Below, piece after piece: positions 46,401 to 57,485 of a stretch of DNA of 64,000 nt. The DNA comes from Capitulum mitella (Eukaryota > Arthropoda > Thecostraca > Pollicipedomorpha > Pollicipedidae). The translations under genes and the position numbers were made by a program. The number at the start of each line of letters is the position of its first letter. Positions within the stretch are counted from its first letter, which is position 1. Below the pieces are notes generated by a model. It had not been told where the DNA came from. It did not search any database and saw only the letters and a program-made list of their open reading frames with translations. The stretch is taken from NCBI GenBank assembly GCA_030062745.1, contig CP099848.1, positions 22,818,378 through 22,882,377 on the forward strand, written 5' to 3'.

Positions 46401-49167
46401 CAGGCTTAGCGAGATGCCCAAGACAGACACCAGCCGAGTTGGCAGGACACCAGTGAGGCCCGCACCACGCTGGCCCGCAGAGTACGCGGGGTCAGTCTGC
46501 CTCCTTTCCCCGGCCGGTCCACCGCCCGTCGTCCCAGCTGGTGGCCCGTTTCCATCTCGGAAAACCGGCCACCAGCGGCCGCGGGACTGACACGTGGTTC
46601 CACGGGGCAGCCAGCACTGCGTCGGGGGCCGTGTGGACAGAACAACACTAATAACGACACAACGGTAAACAAAACTGTGAAGCGCCATTCCACGACTAGC
46701 TTTCACGCGGTGTGAATAACAAGTAATGGGCGCCACGTCCCATATGACACAACACGTCACTAGATAACAAAGTAGCCTTTGAATTTTCAGACACAGTTCA
46801 ATTACAGGCAAACATCGTTAGACACATATGCATTCCTCAACGACGACTGCAATCGAAGCAACCACAAAAATGTCGCAGAAATTTTCATAGTATTGCTTGC
46901 GCCGGTATCTCGCAGTTTTCAACTTTGCGAACTCTTCCCAGAGAACATGAGCCGTTGCAATAGCAGGCCCTTGAGCCATGGTCTGCTACAACGTTATTAA
47001 AAAAAAACACGTTTATTAACGGTTCCTTTCCAAGTCGTGCGTCCGTCCGTTACGAAAGGATGACAAAGAGATGTTTTGCTACCACGAACAAGGAACGCGG
47101 TATTTACTTTGAAGGCACTTATATTCGTAGACGCCACCGCACCATTACATGCACACAGTTCATAGCGGCCAAATGCAGACTGCGATAAGTGCATGACAAA
47201 AGAGAAATTCAGGCATTCTCAAAGGACGAAGAACAAGTTGGAAATTTTACACATCACATGCAGGTGGCTGGCTGGTGACAAAGGCAAGGGTATCAACGTG
47301 GATTTGATAAGGCAGTTCCGGTACACAAAGGACTTCCCCTGAGCTTGGAACAGATTCACATGCGGAAAGGAGACCGATGTCCTCTACCTCCAGTCCTCCA
47401 CAAGCTGATCGGCCAAATGTCCGAGCCCGCCCACTCTACGAACTCTCCCCGCTCTCTCAATGCCCGGCGGGGCGCCCCTCCTGGATCCTGGGGCGCCGGG
47501 CGCCGGACGGATGGGGACTCACCGGAGATGGCCCAGGGCCGCCGTCCGTCGTCCGACAGCTCCAGACTGGTGCTCGGCCCGTACCCGTCGGCGTCGCTCG
47601 TCGACTCCGACGTGGCCACGTCTGAGGCAGGAGCACACGGCGGGTAACACCGTGTGCTCACCGAGCACCGCCAAGCCACATGTGGGAGATAGCTGCTCTC
47701 ATGCCGGAGGAGTTTTGTGTATTGTCAGGAGAAGCACTGGTTCAAACGACGAAAAACAATGGGATCTTGCAATCATAGCATGCATTTTTAAGTGTCATCG
47801 TAACTAATTCAGTGCCTGCATGCCACATATCAGCTGGCTGACGCCTTTTCAGCAATGAATACATACAAATGGAACGAAATAAATGCAACGCTTCCCAGCG
47901 CAGCATTACAGTAAAAACTCTATTTCAACGGATCGTGCACGACCTCAAAAACCCGGCCGTCAGACCACCTCCGCACGCAGCCGCGTGACGTCACAGCGGG
48001 CGAAACCGGCCCCCTCATGGGACACGGCAGACCCGGCGGCCTCACCGGAGAGGCGCGGGCGCAGTCTGTCGTACGGGTCCGGCCCGGACGCCACCAGGGG
48101 CCGCTCGGCCGACCAGCGCGAGCCCGAGCTGTCGCTGGCCACGCTGGCCTCGCGCGAGTCGTCCCCAGCCGGGCCCGGCCCGTCCCCAGCCGCCGCCGCC
48201 AAGCCGTCTCCGCCGCCGCCGCAGCCGCCGCCTGGGGAACGTTTGAGAACATGAAGAGAAGACAAGGCAAATGGGGTCGAATGAGACGCAATGGCATGCC
48301 GCAGGATCTACGAACATCTCTTGCGTAAGGTTCCTAGCTTTGAGGCACAAAATACGACCTCCAGCCTAAAAATTCCAGTTTCAACACGCATATACATTGA
48401 CAAAATCTGATACGCTGACCTGTGAACAAACTGATACACAGCATAGCACTATAATATGCCTATGCCTACGCCTATAACAAACCTATAAAATGATGCATGG
48501 ATGACCAGTAGCTCTGTCCTCTCACCAACCGAGACCCAAGTCCCTTTGATCACTTGATGCTTCCTGACTTGATGTCGGCCGTAAGCGATTACGAAACAAT
48601 ACGCACAGATCAATCACCACCACACAAGCTACCGCATTCAGCCAAGTCTCCAATGGTGACACTTTTCAGTGAAATCCACCACAAATCGATACTGACCGCC
48701 GGCAACACCTGGTCAGATCCAGGCATGTGCCTGGATTCCTATGGAATGCCGATTATGCCAACGTTCGACCCCATTTTAAACTGACCAGAGTAAGTGCTAG
48801 GTAGGCACAGATTCGCTATGGAAGGTCACATCTTTTCTGAATTCGGATACGTCGCAATGGCACGCCCGGGTCATGGAAGGATTCGATACAGAACGGGCTT
48901 GGCCAGCGTACCATCGGGACCCCGGCTCGCCTCCGATCAGAGCTCGCCGCACGTTCGTCAGCCGTCACCTGCGCTGACGCCGCTGACGCCGCTGACGTCG
49001 CTGTCGGCGCCGCTGCTCAGGCTGAGCGCCGTCTCCAGCCGTGCCGAGAGGCCGTGGATGAGCCGGTCGCTGCCGGCCACGACCGAGCGCAGTCGGGAGC
49101 GGAGCACGCCCTGCGTGCGGCCGGCCAGGCCGCGCGCCGCCGCCGAGCCGCGCACCAGGTCCACCAT
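40360..49167 (-). CDS. KIAA0513: KIAA0513 homologue, nine exons, 412 aa
   Basis: Exons in order of transcription: 49167-48969, 48231-48046, 47621-47523, 44486-44317, 43821-43632, 42383-42277, 41584-41472, 41002-40908 and 40439-40360. All introns are GT-AG and every phase fits. The joined frame is open for 412 residues, close to the roughly 410 I recall for the human protein. Recognisable conserved parts are [14 protein letters not shown] (exon 4), [20 protein letters not shown] (exon 5), [15 protein letters not shown] (exon 6), [15 protein letters not shown] (exons 7-8) and [11 protein letters not shown] (exon 9). Vertebrate KIAA0513 is a cytoplasmic, brain-enriched protein with an SBF1/SBF2-type domain also seen in MTMR5/13. 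Its molecular role is poorly known. The N-terminal third (exons 1-3) is Ser/Gly/Ala-rich and poorly conserved. The start sits in a strong GCCGCCATGG context. Confidence 0.9.
40908..41002 (-). CDS. KIAA0513: KIAA0513 homologue exon 8 (residues 355-387)
   Basis: [20 protein letters not shown] and [11 protein letters not shown]. Acceptor CTCTGTTCCAG, donor GTGGGT, phase 1. Confidence 0.9.
41472..41584 (-). CDS. KIAA0513: KIAA0513 homologue exon 7 (residues 318-355)
   Basis: [19 protein letters not shown], then [12 protein letters not shown]. The acceptor CCCGCCCCCAG is preceded by CCTGA pentamer repeats that form the pyrimidine-rich tract. Donor GTCAGC, phase 2. Confidence 0.88.
41607..41637 (-). 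repeat. (CCTGA)n pentamer array in the intron 6 acceptor region
   Basis: Five to six AGGTC units on the plus strand (CCTGA on the transcribed strand), ending about 25 bp before the exon 7 acceptor. They supply part of its pyrimidine-rich tract. Confidence 0.85.
42277..42383 (-). CDS. KIAA0513: KIAA0513 homologue exon 6 (residues 282-317)
   Basis: [20 protein letters not shown] followed by [15 protein letters not shown]. Acceptor CTGTTCCAG, donor GTGCCG (weak). No single long ORF reveals this exon; it was found by reading the strand and is fixed by frame agreement with its neighbours. Confidence 0.88.
42410..43600 (-). other. KIAA0513 homologue intron 5
   Basis: No exon seen. Positions 43290-43455 are purine-rich (GGAAAGG, GAGAAAG words) on the plus strand, so pyrimidine-rich on the transcribed strand. 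Confidence 0.5.
43632..43821 (-). CDS. KIAA0513: KIAA0513 homologue exon 5 (residues 219-282)
   Basis: Core of the SBF-type domain: [34 protein letters not shown] and [19 protein letters not shown]. Acceptor TTTCTGCCGCCAG, donor GTGAGA. Confidence 0.92.
44317..44486 (-). CDS. KIAA0513: KIAA0513 homologue exon 4 (residues 162-218)
   Basis: Begins [18 protein letters not shown] and runs into the start of the conserved domain, [19 protein letters not shown] and [10 protein letters not shown]. Acceptor TGTCGGCAG, donor GTAGGT, phase 0 at its end. Confidence 0.9.
44520..45680 (-). other. KIAA0513 homologue intron 3, downstream half
   Basis: No exon seen. Near-duplicate words (ATCACC(A/G)..GAGA and TTCCGTTTC.GGCGAT.CGCCGA) occur at about 44735-44825, two diverged copies about 60 bp apart. 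Confidence 0.45.
45690..46085 (+). repeat. 36-bp minisatellite inside intron 3
   Basis: GGGCCACCAGCTGCCATCCC followed by AAACAGCAGCGGCA, with starts 36 bp apart near 45897, 45933 and 45969. Degenerate units extend to both sides. Plus-strand Gln/Ser/Thr-rich ORFs are by-products. Confidence 0.85.
46101..46113 (-). other. candidate alternative first exon end of the KIAA0513 homologue
   Basis: ATG GCT CTG ATC G is followed by the donor GTGAGG. The phase-1 end matches the acceptor phase of exon 4, so splicing would give MALI joined to DSEGSLRS. It also fits exons 2 and 3. An ATG next to a donor inside GC-rich DNA suggests an internal promoter upstream (46120-46600). This is inference from signal agreement only. 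Confidence 0.3.
46120..47500 (-). other. KIAA0513 homologue intron 3, upstream half
   Basis: No supported exon other than the candidate above. A 235-codon minus-strand ORF at 46104-46811 has no domain and reflects GC content. Confidence 0.4.
47523..47621 (-). CDS. KIAA0513: KIAA0513 homologue exon 3 (residues 129-162)
   Basis: Acidic Ser-rich segment with [13 protein letters not shown] and [14 protein letters not shown]. Acceptor CTCCTGCCTCAG, donor GTGAGT. It is also phase 1 on both sides. Confidence 0.8.
48046..48231 (-). CDS. KIAA0513: KIAA0513 homologue exon 2 (residues 67-129)
   Basis: Gly/Ala-rich start, then [20 protein letters not shown] and [11 protein letters not shown]. Acceptor TTCCCCAG, donor GTGAGG. 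Both edges are phase 1, so skipping it would keep the frame. Confidence 0.75.
48250..48950 (-). other. KIAA0513 homologue intron 1
   Basis: Nothing recognised between exons 2 and 1. Confidence 0.5.
48969..49167 (-). CDS. KIAA0513: KIAA0513 homologue exon 1 (residues 1-67)
   Basis: Starts [18 protein letters not shown] and has a Ser/Gly tail of VSG repeats (48969-49010). The donor GTGACG follows at 48968. Ends in phase 1. An upstream non-coding exon is possible. Confidence 0.75.
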
Positions 49168-49169
49168 GG

Positions 49170-50765
49170 CGGCGCCGCCGCCGCCCGCAGACGGCAGGCG
49201 ACGGGTGGCGGTCTGGGGTCACAGGCCGCCGGCCAGGTCACAGGGCGTTCATATGTTACACCTGGCGCTCAGCAAGGTGACATTCTGAACAATGAATAAT
49301 AACGTTCCCAGCCTGACATGGATGACACATTATTCCGTACCGTACGCCATCAGATGATGTGTTTAGACACTGAACGCAATCAAGAAATCCACCATAGCTG
49401 GCCACGATCACCGCAGCTGTCATTCCCAACCAGACTTGAAGATGATTCGCGATAATGAGAATCGATTCGGTTCTGGTTCACAGCCCAAAAAGGCGATTTT
49501 GGTTCTGATTCTGACTGGAAAACAGAGAATCGATTCAATTGCGATTCAAAGACGATTTTTAACAGCAAGGGACCGATTCCATTCACCATTCATGCCTCCA
49601 TTCATGACTGAATTCTATGCAGGGTAAAAAGGTGCCCATATTCTTTTGTCATGAATGCAACAGCCCCGTCCTGACTACTGTGTTATCCCAATACCTGATA
49701 TAAATCGCATGATGATATTAGGGAACAATGATAAGATGCATCATATCCTGCATGGTATTTTTATCAATGTGCACAGAACACTGTGTCCACATTCAAGTTG
49801 CGCTGTCAAGATGCAAAAAAAAATTATATGTAAATGCAATAGTGTCTAGGGCCATGGGTGAAGAAAAAGCTCACAAGTAATCGCCCACACACCACACACA
49901 GACACCTCCTACATTGTTTTCTGACAAAACGTTAAACTCAGAATTCAGGATCTATAGAACAGAATGTGAGGAGAAAACTGCAAAGATCAATGAGCATGAT
50001 GGTAGGCTCTGACCATGCAAATTTATGGCCCCAACATAATTTAGTGTAGAACGTACACATTTTTCTGGCAACAGCAATGTAAATATTTCATTTTCCATTG
50101 CACGATAACTGGAATTTATCTGTCCATTTCTCATTTAGTTCTACTCTCAATACTCACAGATCTTATGATTATGAGTATTTGAATGCATACATATAAGACA
50201 GCGAGAGACCATGGTTATTCTTATAAACATAGATACGAAACAGCCTCATTTATTAGGTAAACACATTCATATGAATCAGGATTTGGAAACCAATTCTGGG
50301 AACTGACCCCCAACAGCTTTGTGAACTAATTCAAATGTGATCTTTGAGCCAAAAGACAATTCTGATACTGACTCTGATTTACATTTGTCAAATAGGGAAA
50401 TGATTCTGATTTCGATTCACAACAAGAGTCAGTGAATTCTAACACCTTGATTTTTAATCACTTACAAGTCTATTCAAAACCTTGGTAATTATCATGTTCA
50501 ACATTTCCTCAAACTTCACAAGACTGGGTAACTAGCAATTCGATATCTTGCAGATGTTTTCCATTGAGACCAGGGACATACAGGAGCAACAGGCCTCATC
50601 TTTAATTCCTACTTCCTTTATGTGCATCAAAAAAGATGTCCCTTTCTGCATTTCCCATATCATGCACTGTCTTGAACAGGCTGTTCTTATCCAACAAACA
50701 CAATAAAATAATGTTTTACAAATAGTAATATGCAATGTGATGGTGATATATGACAATGTAAATCT
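49170..50765. other. region upstream of KIAA0513 homologue; GATTC low-complexity patches
   Basis: GC falls sharply at about 49250-49300. Low-complexity GATTCGGTTCTGGTTC/ATTCTGATTC words occur at 49436-49570 and 50275-50440. No gene seen. 49170-49250 is GC-rich and could be the core promoter or 5' UTR of the gene. Confidence 0.5.
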
Positions 50766-50930
50766 TAACTCTTACTGGATGAGGGGGAGGGGTGGATGCC
50801 ATCTGTCAAGTAGTGTCCTGGATGGTGAAAAAGCAGTGCATGAAAGCACCATGGATGTCTGAAAGGCGTGTTTGCCACCCCCCTCCCCCGTCGTCAGTGC
50901 TAGTGAAAATCCCCCTGTCTGGCAAGGGTA
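50766..50930. mobile_element. short TTAA-ended element, about 165 bp
   Basis: Begins TTAACTCTTACTGGATGAGG and ends with GTCTGGCAAGGGTA. GGGGGAGGGGTGG on the left mirrors CCACCCCCCTCCCCCGTC on the right. The right end matches 14022-14075 in reverse. No ORF. Confidence 0.5.
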
Positions 50931-51920
50931 GAAATTCATTAAACAAAGTCATATAGCTTCACTGGAAAAAAGGGAAATATATTTTTACAGCCCTATCTGT
51001 CTAGCTGCATTCATCACTTCAATGCCATACTTACAGGAAAGCTTGATGTTCTCTGTTAACAACACATCTCAAAAACGTTGGACACTCAGAGGCCAAAGAA
51101 AAGTGGCTGTGACTGATGTTGGCTTCATGTTATGGCATAACTTGCTAACACTTCATTGGGATGGAAGTTATAAATACAGTTTGAGAAAGAAACAGCTTTG
51201 GAAACAGACATTTCTTCTTCCCCATAGGGCCAGAAGATAGTGTACTCTGGAGGGTTCTACAGTAAAAATGAGATGTCCCACACCACTCAAACTTCATCTA
51301 AATGAGATGAGATGATGACAGCTCAAAGACATGCATGATTTGTTGTCATATTCAGTCTTATGCACATACACTGTGGAAAATACATCAATTTTGTAAGGCA
51401 ATGTACACATATAAACACATCTACAATTGTTGTGATGCAACTTTTGCACTCTTTCTTGCTGATGCATAAAGCCACCCACATTACAAGAATCTTGCACTGA
51501 AGAACATGCAATGAAGCCATTCTTTCCAGCCCTGATGAAGGTTTTCCTCTGAATGGCAATACATTAGAGTATGCTGTTTTTTGGCTGTTACACACAAAAC
51601 ATTTCCCCTGTACACTATACAGCAAAAGGATTATGGCACATGAAAATCCCATGATACTATAAAATGGCTCATGAAGTGATAACTGTGTGGACAAAACTGC
51701 AAACCTTTGCAACTACTGATTAGAGGTGCACCAAGGCCAGTCTGCAGAATGTGGCAGGTTTCAACAAGATCATGTTGGGGCAGAGCTGGCTGGGGCAGTG
51801 ATTTGAGCTTGGGACAGGTTTTTTATTTATGGGGCAGATTTTTCAGTAATGGGACAGCAATTTTCTGCTTGGTGCAGCTGGTACAACTTGGGGCACACCA
51901 GTGACCCTGGAGAAAGTCCC
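50931..51920. other. intergenic; degenerate GGGGCAG repeat at the right end
   Basis: No supportable gene. Positions 51765-51895 contain degenerate TGGGGCAG/TGGGACAG words every 20-30 bp. Confidence 0.4.
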
Positions 51921-51957
51921 ACTGTGATACACAACTTACAGAGTTGTGTATCACAGT
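51921..51957. repeat. hairpin with a perfect 16-bp stem
   Basis: ACTGTGATACACAACT (51921-51936), a 5-nt TACAG loop, then the exact reverse complement (51942-51957). Confidence 0.95.
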
Positions 51958-52935
51958 ATAAAAAAATGGCAAAATCATGGTAACAGGCAGCTGAAAATGC
52001 AGAGTTTGTCACATTTGTCACAACATTTTCAGTTTTGAATCCAGTATTGACAGATGACTGACTGATGCCTGACGAGACACAAGACTTGACCCAAGACTTT
52101 GGACACCTGAGCCCAAGAGGCTGTGTGTCCTAACTCACAAACAAACAAACAAACAATCCAGTACTGAGTTCTATATGGGAGTTGATTTAGAAATGAAGTA
52201 TCAGGCCTTCCAAAAAAGTTATCTGATAGCAACATTTGCTGTGTTTTCACAAATTGTTCACCTGCTTTACATCTGTTCATCTGCATTACATTTCACTAAT
52301 GAAACCAATTTTTACAGGCAGGGCAGGTCCAATGTGAGCTTTCCTTACCATATTTTACACAAATTTTAACAACACAACTGCAAAATAGGCTTGTTTCAAG
52401 GTGATGCAAAAAAAATGGGGGGCACAAAATGCTGCAGAACACCCCTCTCTCCAGTCATTAGGTCTGCTTCTGCCCCAGGCAGAGGCACCAGCTGCCCTAT
52501 TTAGGGCAGGATCAAGGCTGCCACACCAATACTTTACTTTTTCATCTTTTCACAGATCACTTTTGCTACACATACAATACAGCACAGCTCATACACTTTC
52601 CTATGAAAGCAAGAAATGGTGACACTACCAGTACGGTTTCCGAAGGAAACGGAGTTACATTCCACTGCAAGCAAACAAGACTGGAATGGGCAGCACCATC
52701 TTGTTTATACTGCCTTTGCTCCAAGGATGCCCCATGTACTGCATAACAATTGATGACACCATCAGGAAAACAATAACAGAGGCCACAATCAATTAACCAG
52801 TGTTCATGGGGTGTAATGTTGTGCCAAAGGCACAACCCTGTCAGAGGCACGGTACTGGATAGTAGAGGACATAGGTCGATAAAGGGTGCAATCAGACTTG
52901 GCTCTGTCCAACAGAGGTTAGGTTGTGTGACTTAA
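51958..52935. other. intergenic, nothing recognised
   Basis: No supportable gene. A short (CAAA)n run lies at 52136-52157. Confidence 0.4.
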
Positions 52936-52939
52936 TAGG

Positions 52940-52990
52940 CTAGGTTAGGTTAGGTTAGGTTGGACTACAGTTAGGGTTAGGGTTGGTTTA
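52940..52990 (+). repeat. interstitial telomere-type repeats (TTAGG)n with TTAGGG
   Basis: About four TTAGG units at 52941-52961, then two TTAGGG units near 52970-52983. TTAGG is the common arthropod telomere unit. The array is too short and internal to be a chromosome end. Confidence 0.8.
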
Positions 52991-55845
52991 GGTTGTACTG
53001 ATGACATAATTAGGCCCAAAATACCTTCACCTTGGGAATTGCCTTGTATGACTTTGTTACAGTAAAATCACAGCAGAAGTCAAACAGAAAAGTGGTGCAG
53101 TGGTTAGTGATGAATGGAGTGGCAATATTACTTGGTAATTTTTCACTTCCTTCATCTTGGAATGATTTCATGCAATAATCAATCCACAAATATTTGCCTC
53201 AGAACCATTTGTTGTAAAATTTTTAAGCCATTTATACTGTTTTTCACCACCTGGTGCAAATGTTATATATGGCCACTGCCACAAGCATTGTGTCAACTGG
53301 CCTACTCCATTTGGCAGACTGGCATGAGGGTCTCCAGATCGTGTAAATATGCCTGAAAGTCATGGGTCATTTTGATGACAGCTTGGTTATCCTTTTCCTC
53401 TCACATCCTCTCTGCTGTACATCAGCACAGATTCAAGCTAAAAAAAATGGATCATAGGAACTGAAAGGCATGTATTAATTTACGCCAGCATTCACAGCCA
53501 ACAATGAGCCAACTTCTTGCCAGAGGTGCTAGTTTTCAGTTCACACAACTTAAATTGCGAATCACCCGCTGTGCATCAAAAAGGTCGGAACTCTTAATGG
53601 TACTGATATGTTCTTGTTCCTTTTACTCGTTTCGCATTTAATAAAGCCTGGATGAAAAGAGACAACAAACACTTCCAGCTATTTGTATTACATAATCAAA
53701 CAGAATGTCCAAGAGGTGCCTAAGACCAAATAACCCTTTTTTAATGGGTGAATCTTGGTTAAAATGGGCCAACACGCTTGTCTGAGAATATCCGTCATGC
53801 AGCACATAACGGCACTCAACAGACTCTAGTGCACCCTCACAAACTGCACCATAAGATGTAAAAATGTACCCTTACCTATCACATCCAACACAACCGGCGC
53901 CTGAGCAAGACTGACTGCGCCAGTTTCTTATGCTGCGTCATAATTGAGCTTGTCAAACTTGCGCAGGGCTTGGATGCAGTACAAAAAGTCTGCCAACATA
54001 TTTTTTCTACTTTTGTACTTTTGAAAGGGCACAAACCCCATTAACGCAGACTGTGTTCCACTAATGCAGTTGAACGAAAAGTATGGCGTTAAGAAATATG
54101 GTTAAAAATGTGCGTTAAAGAAGCCTGACAGTCGTTCTAAGTACACACAAAAACAAACAAAAACGGAACATTGCTTCAATGATTCTATGCTATAGCATTA
54201 ACAAACGCGAAGCTCTTACAATTTGGTAGCAGATTCACTTTGGCAATGTGAAAATGGCGTAGTTTTAATGTCTGAGCTTTGGGAACATTTGCATTGCCAT
54301 GAGGTATACCAAGGTGAGTCATATGAGAAGTCTGTCTTTTGACCAGGTCATGTTTTCTGACATCATGCAGGTCCGACTTAATTGTTTTCGCAAAACGACT
54401 CTTCTGGCTGGGAGCAAAGCCGCTCTTAAATCGTTATTTATGGAATAGCACATGACGAATTTTTCCCAGCCACATGTGGCTAAGGCGGCAGATGGCTGTC
54501 GCGGTTCGCACTGTCCTCAACCTTTCCACGGAGCTGGCTCTGATTTTCGATCAGCGTCACAGACATGGACCTGGATAGTCAGCATATATCTGTATTGCGT
54601 TTGTTATGATTGCTTTGTTTTCTCGTCGTCTGGAAACAAAATATTCAGTACGGCCATGGATTGTTAAAAAAGAAATTCAGATATTAAGAACTGCTCACAT
54701 ATTTGTAAAAATGGCTGTTCTTGTAGAATGGCAGAGTGATATAACAGGAATATCAATCAGCCATTTGCATCTAAACAGAAAGAGTCTATCAACATCAAAG
54801 ACCTGATGTTTGTACCTACAGTGACCAAAAAACCTGTCTATTGCTATTGCCATCTGACTCACTCACTTAATACAGAAGGCATGCCCATACCTATTCGCCG
54901 TCAGTTTTTGCCCGTAACAGGAACATCATGACATGAATGTCAGCTTGTCAGGTAGTCGTCTCGTGAGAAATGTCTGGGTGTAGAAATTGTCAGCGTTAAG
55001 CCAAGACCATCCAGCATGCGACTGTCCAGGCAGCAGTTTTTTACAGAGGGGCTTGTTTTCAGTACCAACACTCGAAAAGTTCTAGAAAATCCTTGAGATA
55101 CATATGCCATTGTTATGTCTCGTTCCATACAAAGCTATGAACGTCATGCGAAGTATCCGTGACGTTGGGAAGCATCGTCAACTTACGCGAAATTTTCACC
55201 CACGTAGTTCAGGCTGTGCGCGCACAGAAGGGTGTCCAAAATTTTGCGAACGTTTCGCTGGGATGTTCGGACCACCTGCATCCCATTTTGCAACAGCAAA
55301 CCAGGCTAGAAACTGATTCTCAGAATTTTCGGCCGGTAAAATCAAGGCGTCAGCTAATACGAAGGATGAAAGGGACTTGGTGTTACTTATCCTCTGAACG
55401 TTGCAGTCACCACGTGCAAAATTGCCTGTCGTAGAAATTTGATGGAATATCTGGCTCCTGTTCGGAATATTTAGGAACTATTTCTACACCATGCGCAAAT
55501 AAATTTTGAGTTTGCTCGTTTGCTTCAAAGCTACTTTTTTACCCAAACACATCAGTGAACCACACAGCTACACGCTGTTTCTATCTTGCGGACGTCATCA
55601 TGACAATCCCGTGAACTATGCTTCTTGGGAGCTTCTGGGAAGCTTGGGTGCTTATTCCATCTTTCCACGGGTGCTTGCAGCCATTCTGACTTCTCTTCTT
55701 CCCGGAAGTCAAAGGGCATCCATGGTCCTGTATTGACCAGTTCAGTTATGTCCTGCTTTTCAGGTCAGTCGCTGCTTCTGGTTATCAGGTGATAAATAGC
55801 ATGGGCTGGGAGTCATCGCCATTGCAATCGGACCATGTCCCGCCC
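52991..55845. other. intergenic, nothing firm
   Basis: No supportable gene. Short ORFs (53114-53356, 54452-54806 and 55104-55434) have no domains or splice context. Confidence 0.4.
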
Positions 55846-55848
55846 GTT

Positions 55849-56325
55849 TTATTTCAAGCAGTTTCTTGTCAAACAACGCAAACTCATTGGACGATAACGA
55901 CAGGAAGCAGGTGTGCCGCTCGCTTGAATGCTACTTTTTATGCCCAATTTTTTATACCCAATATCCTCCCACCACATGTCGAAACATTTACAGCGCTCAA
56001 AGTATTCGATTGTCCTCTGATTTAGCTTCTCCAGCGGCTGAGAGGACCAAGTGACTGCCCACCAGCGTTGGACAGCGCTATGATAACTGTCGTCTTCTGC
56101 AAATTTTTCCCCAGGGGTGCAAAGTGCAAAGTACCTTGCGAATGCAGTCGCTTTATCTACGGAACATCGCCAGATCACGGGCTCAAGGCATTGCCCTTGG
56201 TTTACAAAATTTAAAACCACCAGGGACTTTTCACCGAGATACACGAAAGCCGGAGCGTTAAGCTCCTTGTTGTCGTCTCTGATCACTGTCGAAAATTTGG
56301 CGTCAGCTGTAATGATATAGATCAA
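55849..56325 (-). CDS. hypothetical ORF, 158 residues
   Basis: An open frame with protein-like texture (APAFVYLGEKSLVVLNFV, FARYFALCTPGEKF, FERCKCFDMWWEDIGYKK). I do not recognise a family. It could be a mobile-element fragment, an exon, or chance. No start context or neighbour supports it. Confidence 0.25.
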   Translation of the reverse strand: MIYIITADAKFSTVIRDDNKELNAPAFVYLGEKSLVVLNFVNQGQCLEPVIWRCSVDKATAFARYFALCTPGEKFAEDDSYHSAVQRWWAVTWSSQPLEKLNQRTIEYFERCKCFDMWWEDIGYKKLGIKSSIQASGTPASCRYRPMSLRCLTRNCLK

Positions 56326-56329
56326 AAGA

Positions 56330-57280
56330 TCAAACTTCCTCAGGTCATCTCATCTTGCGCTGCTCCAGCTCCAACGGATTTAGCCTTCTTCAGAAATTTT
56401 CAATATCTAAGAGAGCTGGCAATGTATTGAGATGTAACCGAAACCGTCGTGAAGTTGACTGCGCAACTCACCTGCTTCCTGGGGTAATCCGCCGATGAAT
56501 TCGCGCTGTTTTAAGAAAACTTACGGCATAAAACGGCGATACTTGGCCCGATGGCAGCGATAATGATTTTTACCCCGCTGTGTAACAACTGGCAAACCAG
56601 AGACCTAACTGAACTGATCGGCCCAAGGATTTGGGTAGGTCCAACTCTTTGATGTCCGGTAAGAAGAAAGGTCGGAGTGATTGCAGGATTCCGTGGATAG
56701 ATGGGATAAGGACCAAGTTTCCGAAGATTGCAGAACTTAGTGCACAATGACGTACAAATGGCAGGTTAAATCTGTGTGGCTTATTATGCTTGATATCGGG
56801 TTAGACTTACTTCGAATTGAATATGAATATTTATTCGCAAATTGTGTAAAAACAGGCCGGGAAATGCAAGGGTTCTACTGAATTTGTGTGCTTAATTTCC
56901 AAGATAATGGCAATTTTGCATGTGTTGACTGCAGCGCTGCAAACACACCAAACATAATATCATTTTGAAACTCCGGTTGATAGGTGCAGTGATTTTACCG
57001 GCCGAAAATCGTGGTAGAATTAGACGCAAAGGACCCGAACATCCCAGTGGAACTTCCAAAAATCTTGCGCTCAGTGACGAAAAATAATTCGTCGAGCCCG
57101 CTCATGCTCTGCGCCCTCGCTCCCCGCTCATAGCCCCCTCGCCACCGGCCCTTGAACCGCCCTTGCCAGGCGCCATTTTTTGACATCCTCTCCGGTCGAG
57201 ACGCTCGACAAATGATGCGTCCTCTTTGTTTTATCGCGGGCCCGAACAGGGTTTGTCCATTAAACGCCTGACCGTCGGGC
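56330..57280. other. intergenic, nothing recognised
   Basis: No supportable gene. Confidence 0.4.
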
Positions 57281-57485
57281 TTATCGGGCGAATAAATTAC
57301 CGGACGGCAGCGGCGGCAGCGCGGCCGCCTGTGGAAGCCGCAGTCCAGCAGCGGACGGGCCGACGGTGCGGTGGCGGCGGAGGCTCCGGTGGTGCGGACG
57401 TTGGTGAAGCTGTGTGCCCCAGTGGTGCCCGCAGTGGTGATGGTGGGGTTGCAGGTTGCCGGGACTGGGGGCGGTAGGGACGGCA
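57281..57485. other. local GC-rich, GGC-rich patch
   Basis: GGCGGCAGCG/GGTGGCGGCGG-rich segment of about 200 bp in AT-rich surroundings. It could be a CpG-island promoter or low-complexity sequence. ORFs on both strands here are compositional. Confidence 0.4.

Noticed and set aside
46104..46811. 235-codon minus-strand ORF in intron 3
   Set aside because: No domain, and low stop density follows from GC content. Only its short ATG-donor signal was kept as a candidate.
53092..53110. tRNA-like A-box word GTGGTGCAGTGGTTAG
   Set aside because: No matching B-box or cloverleaf downstream, so neither a tRNA gene nor a complete tRNA-derived SINE.
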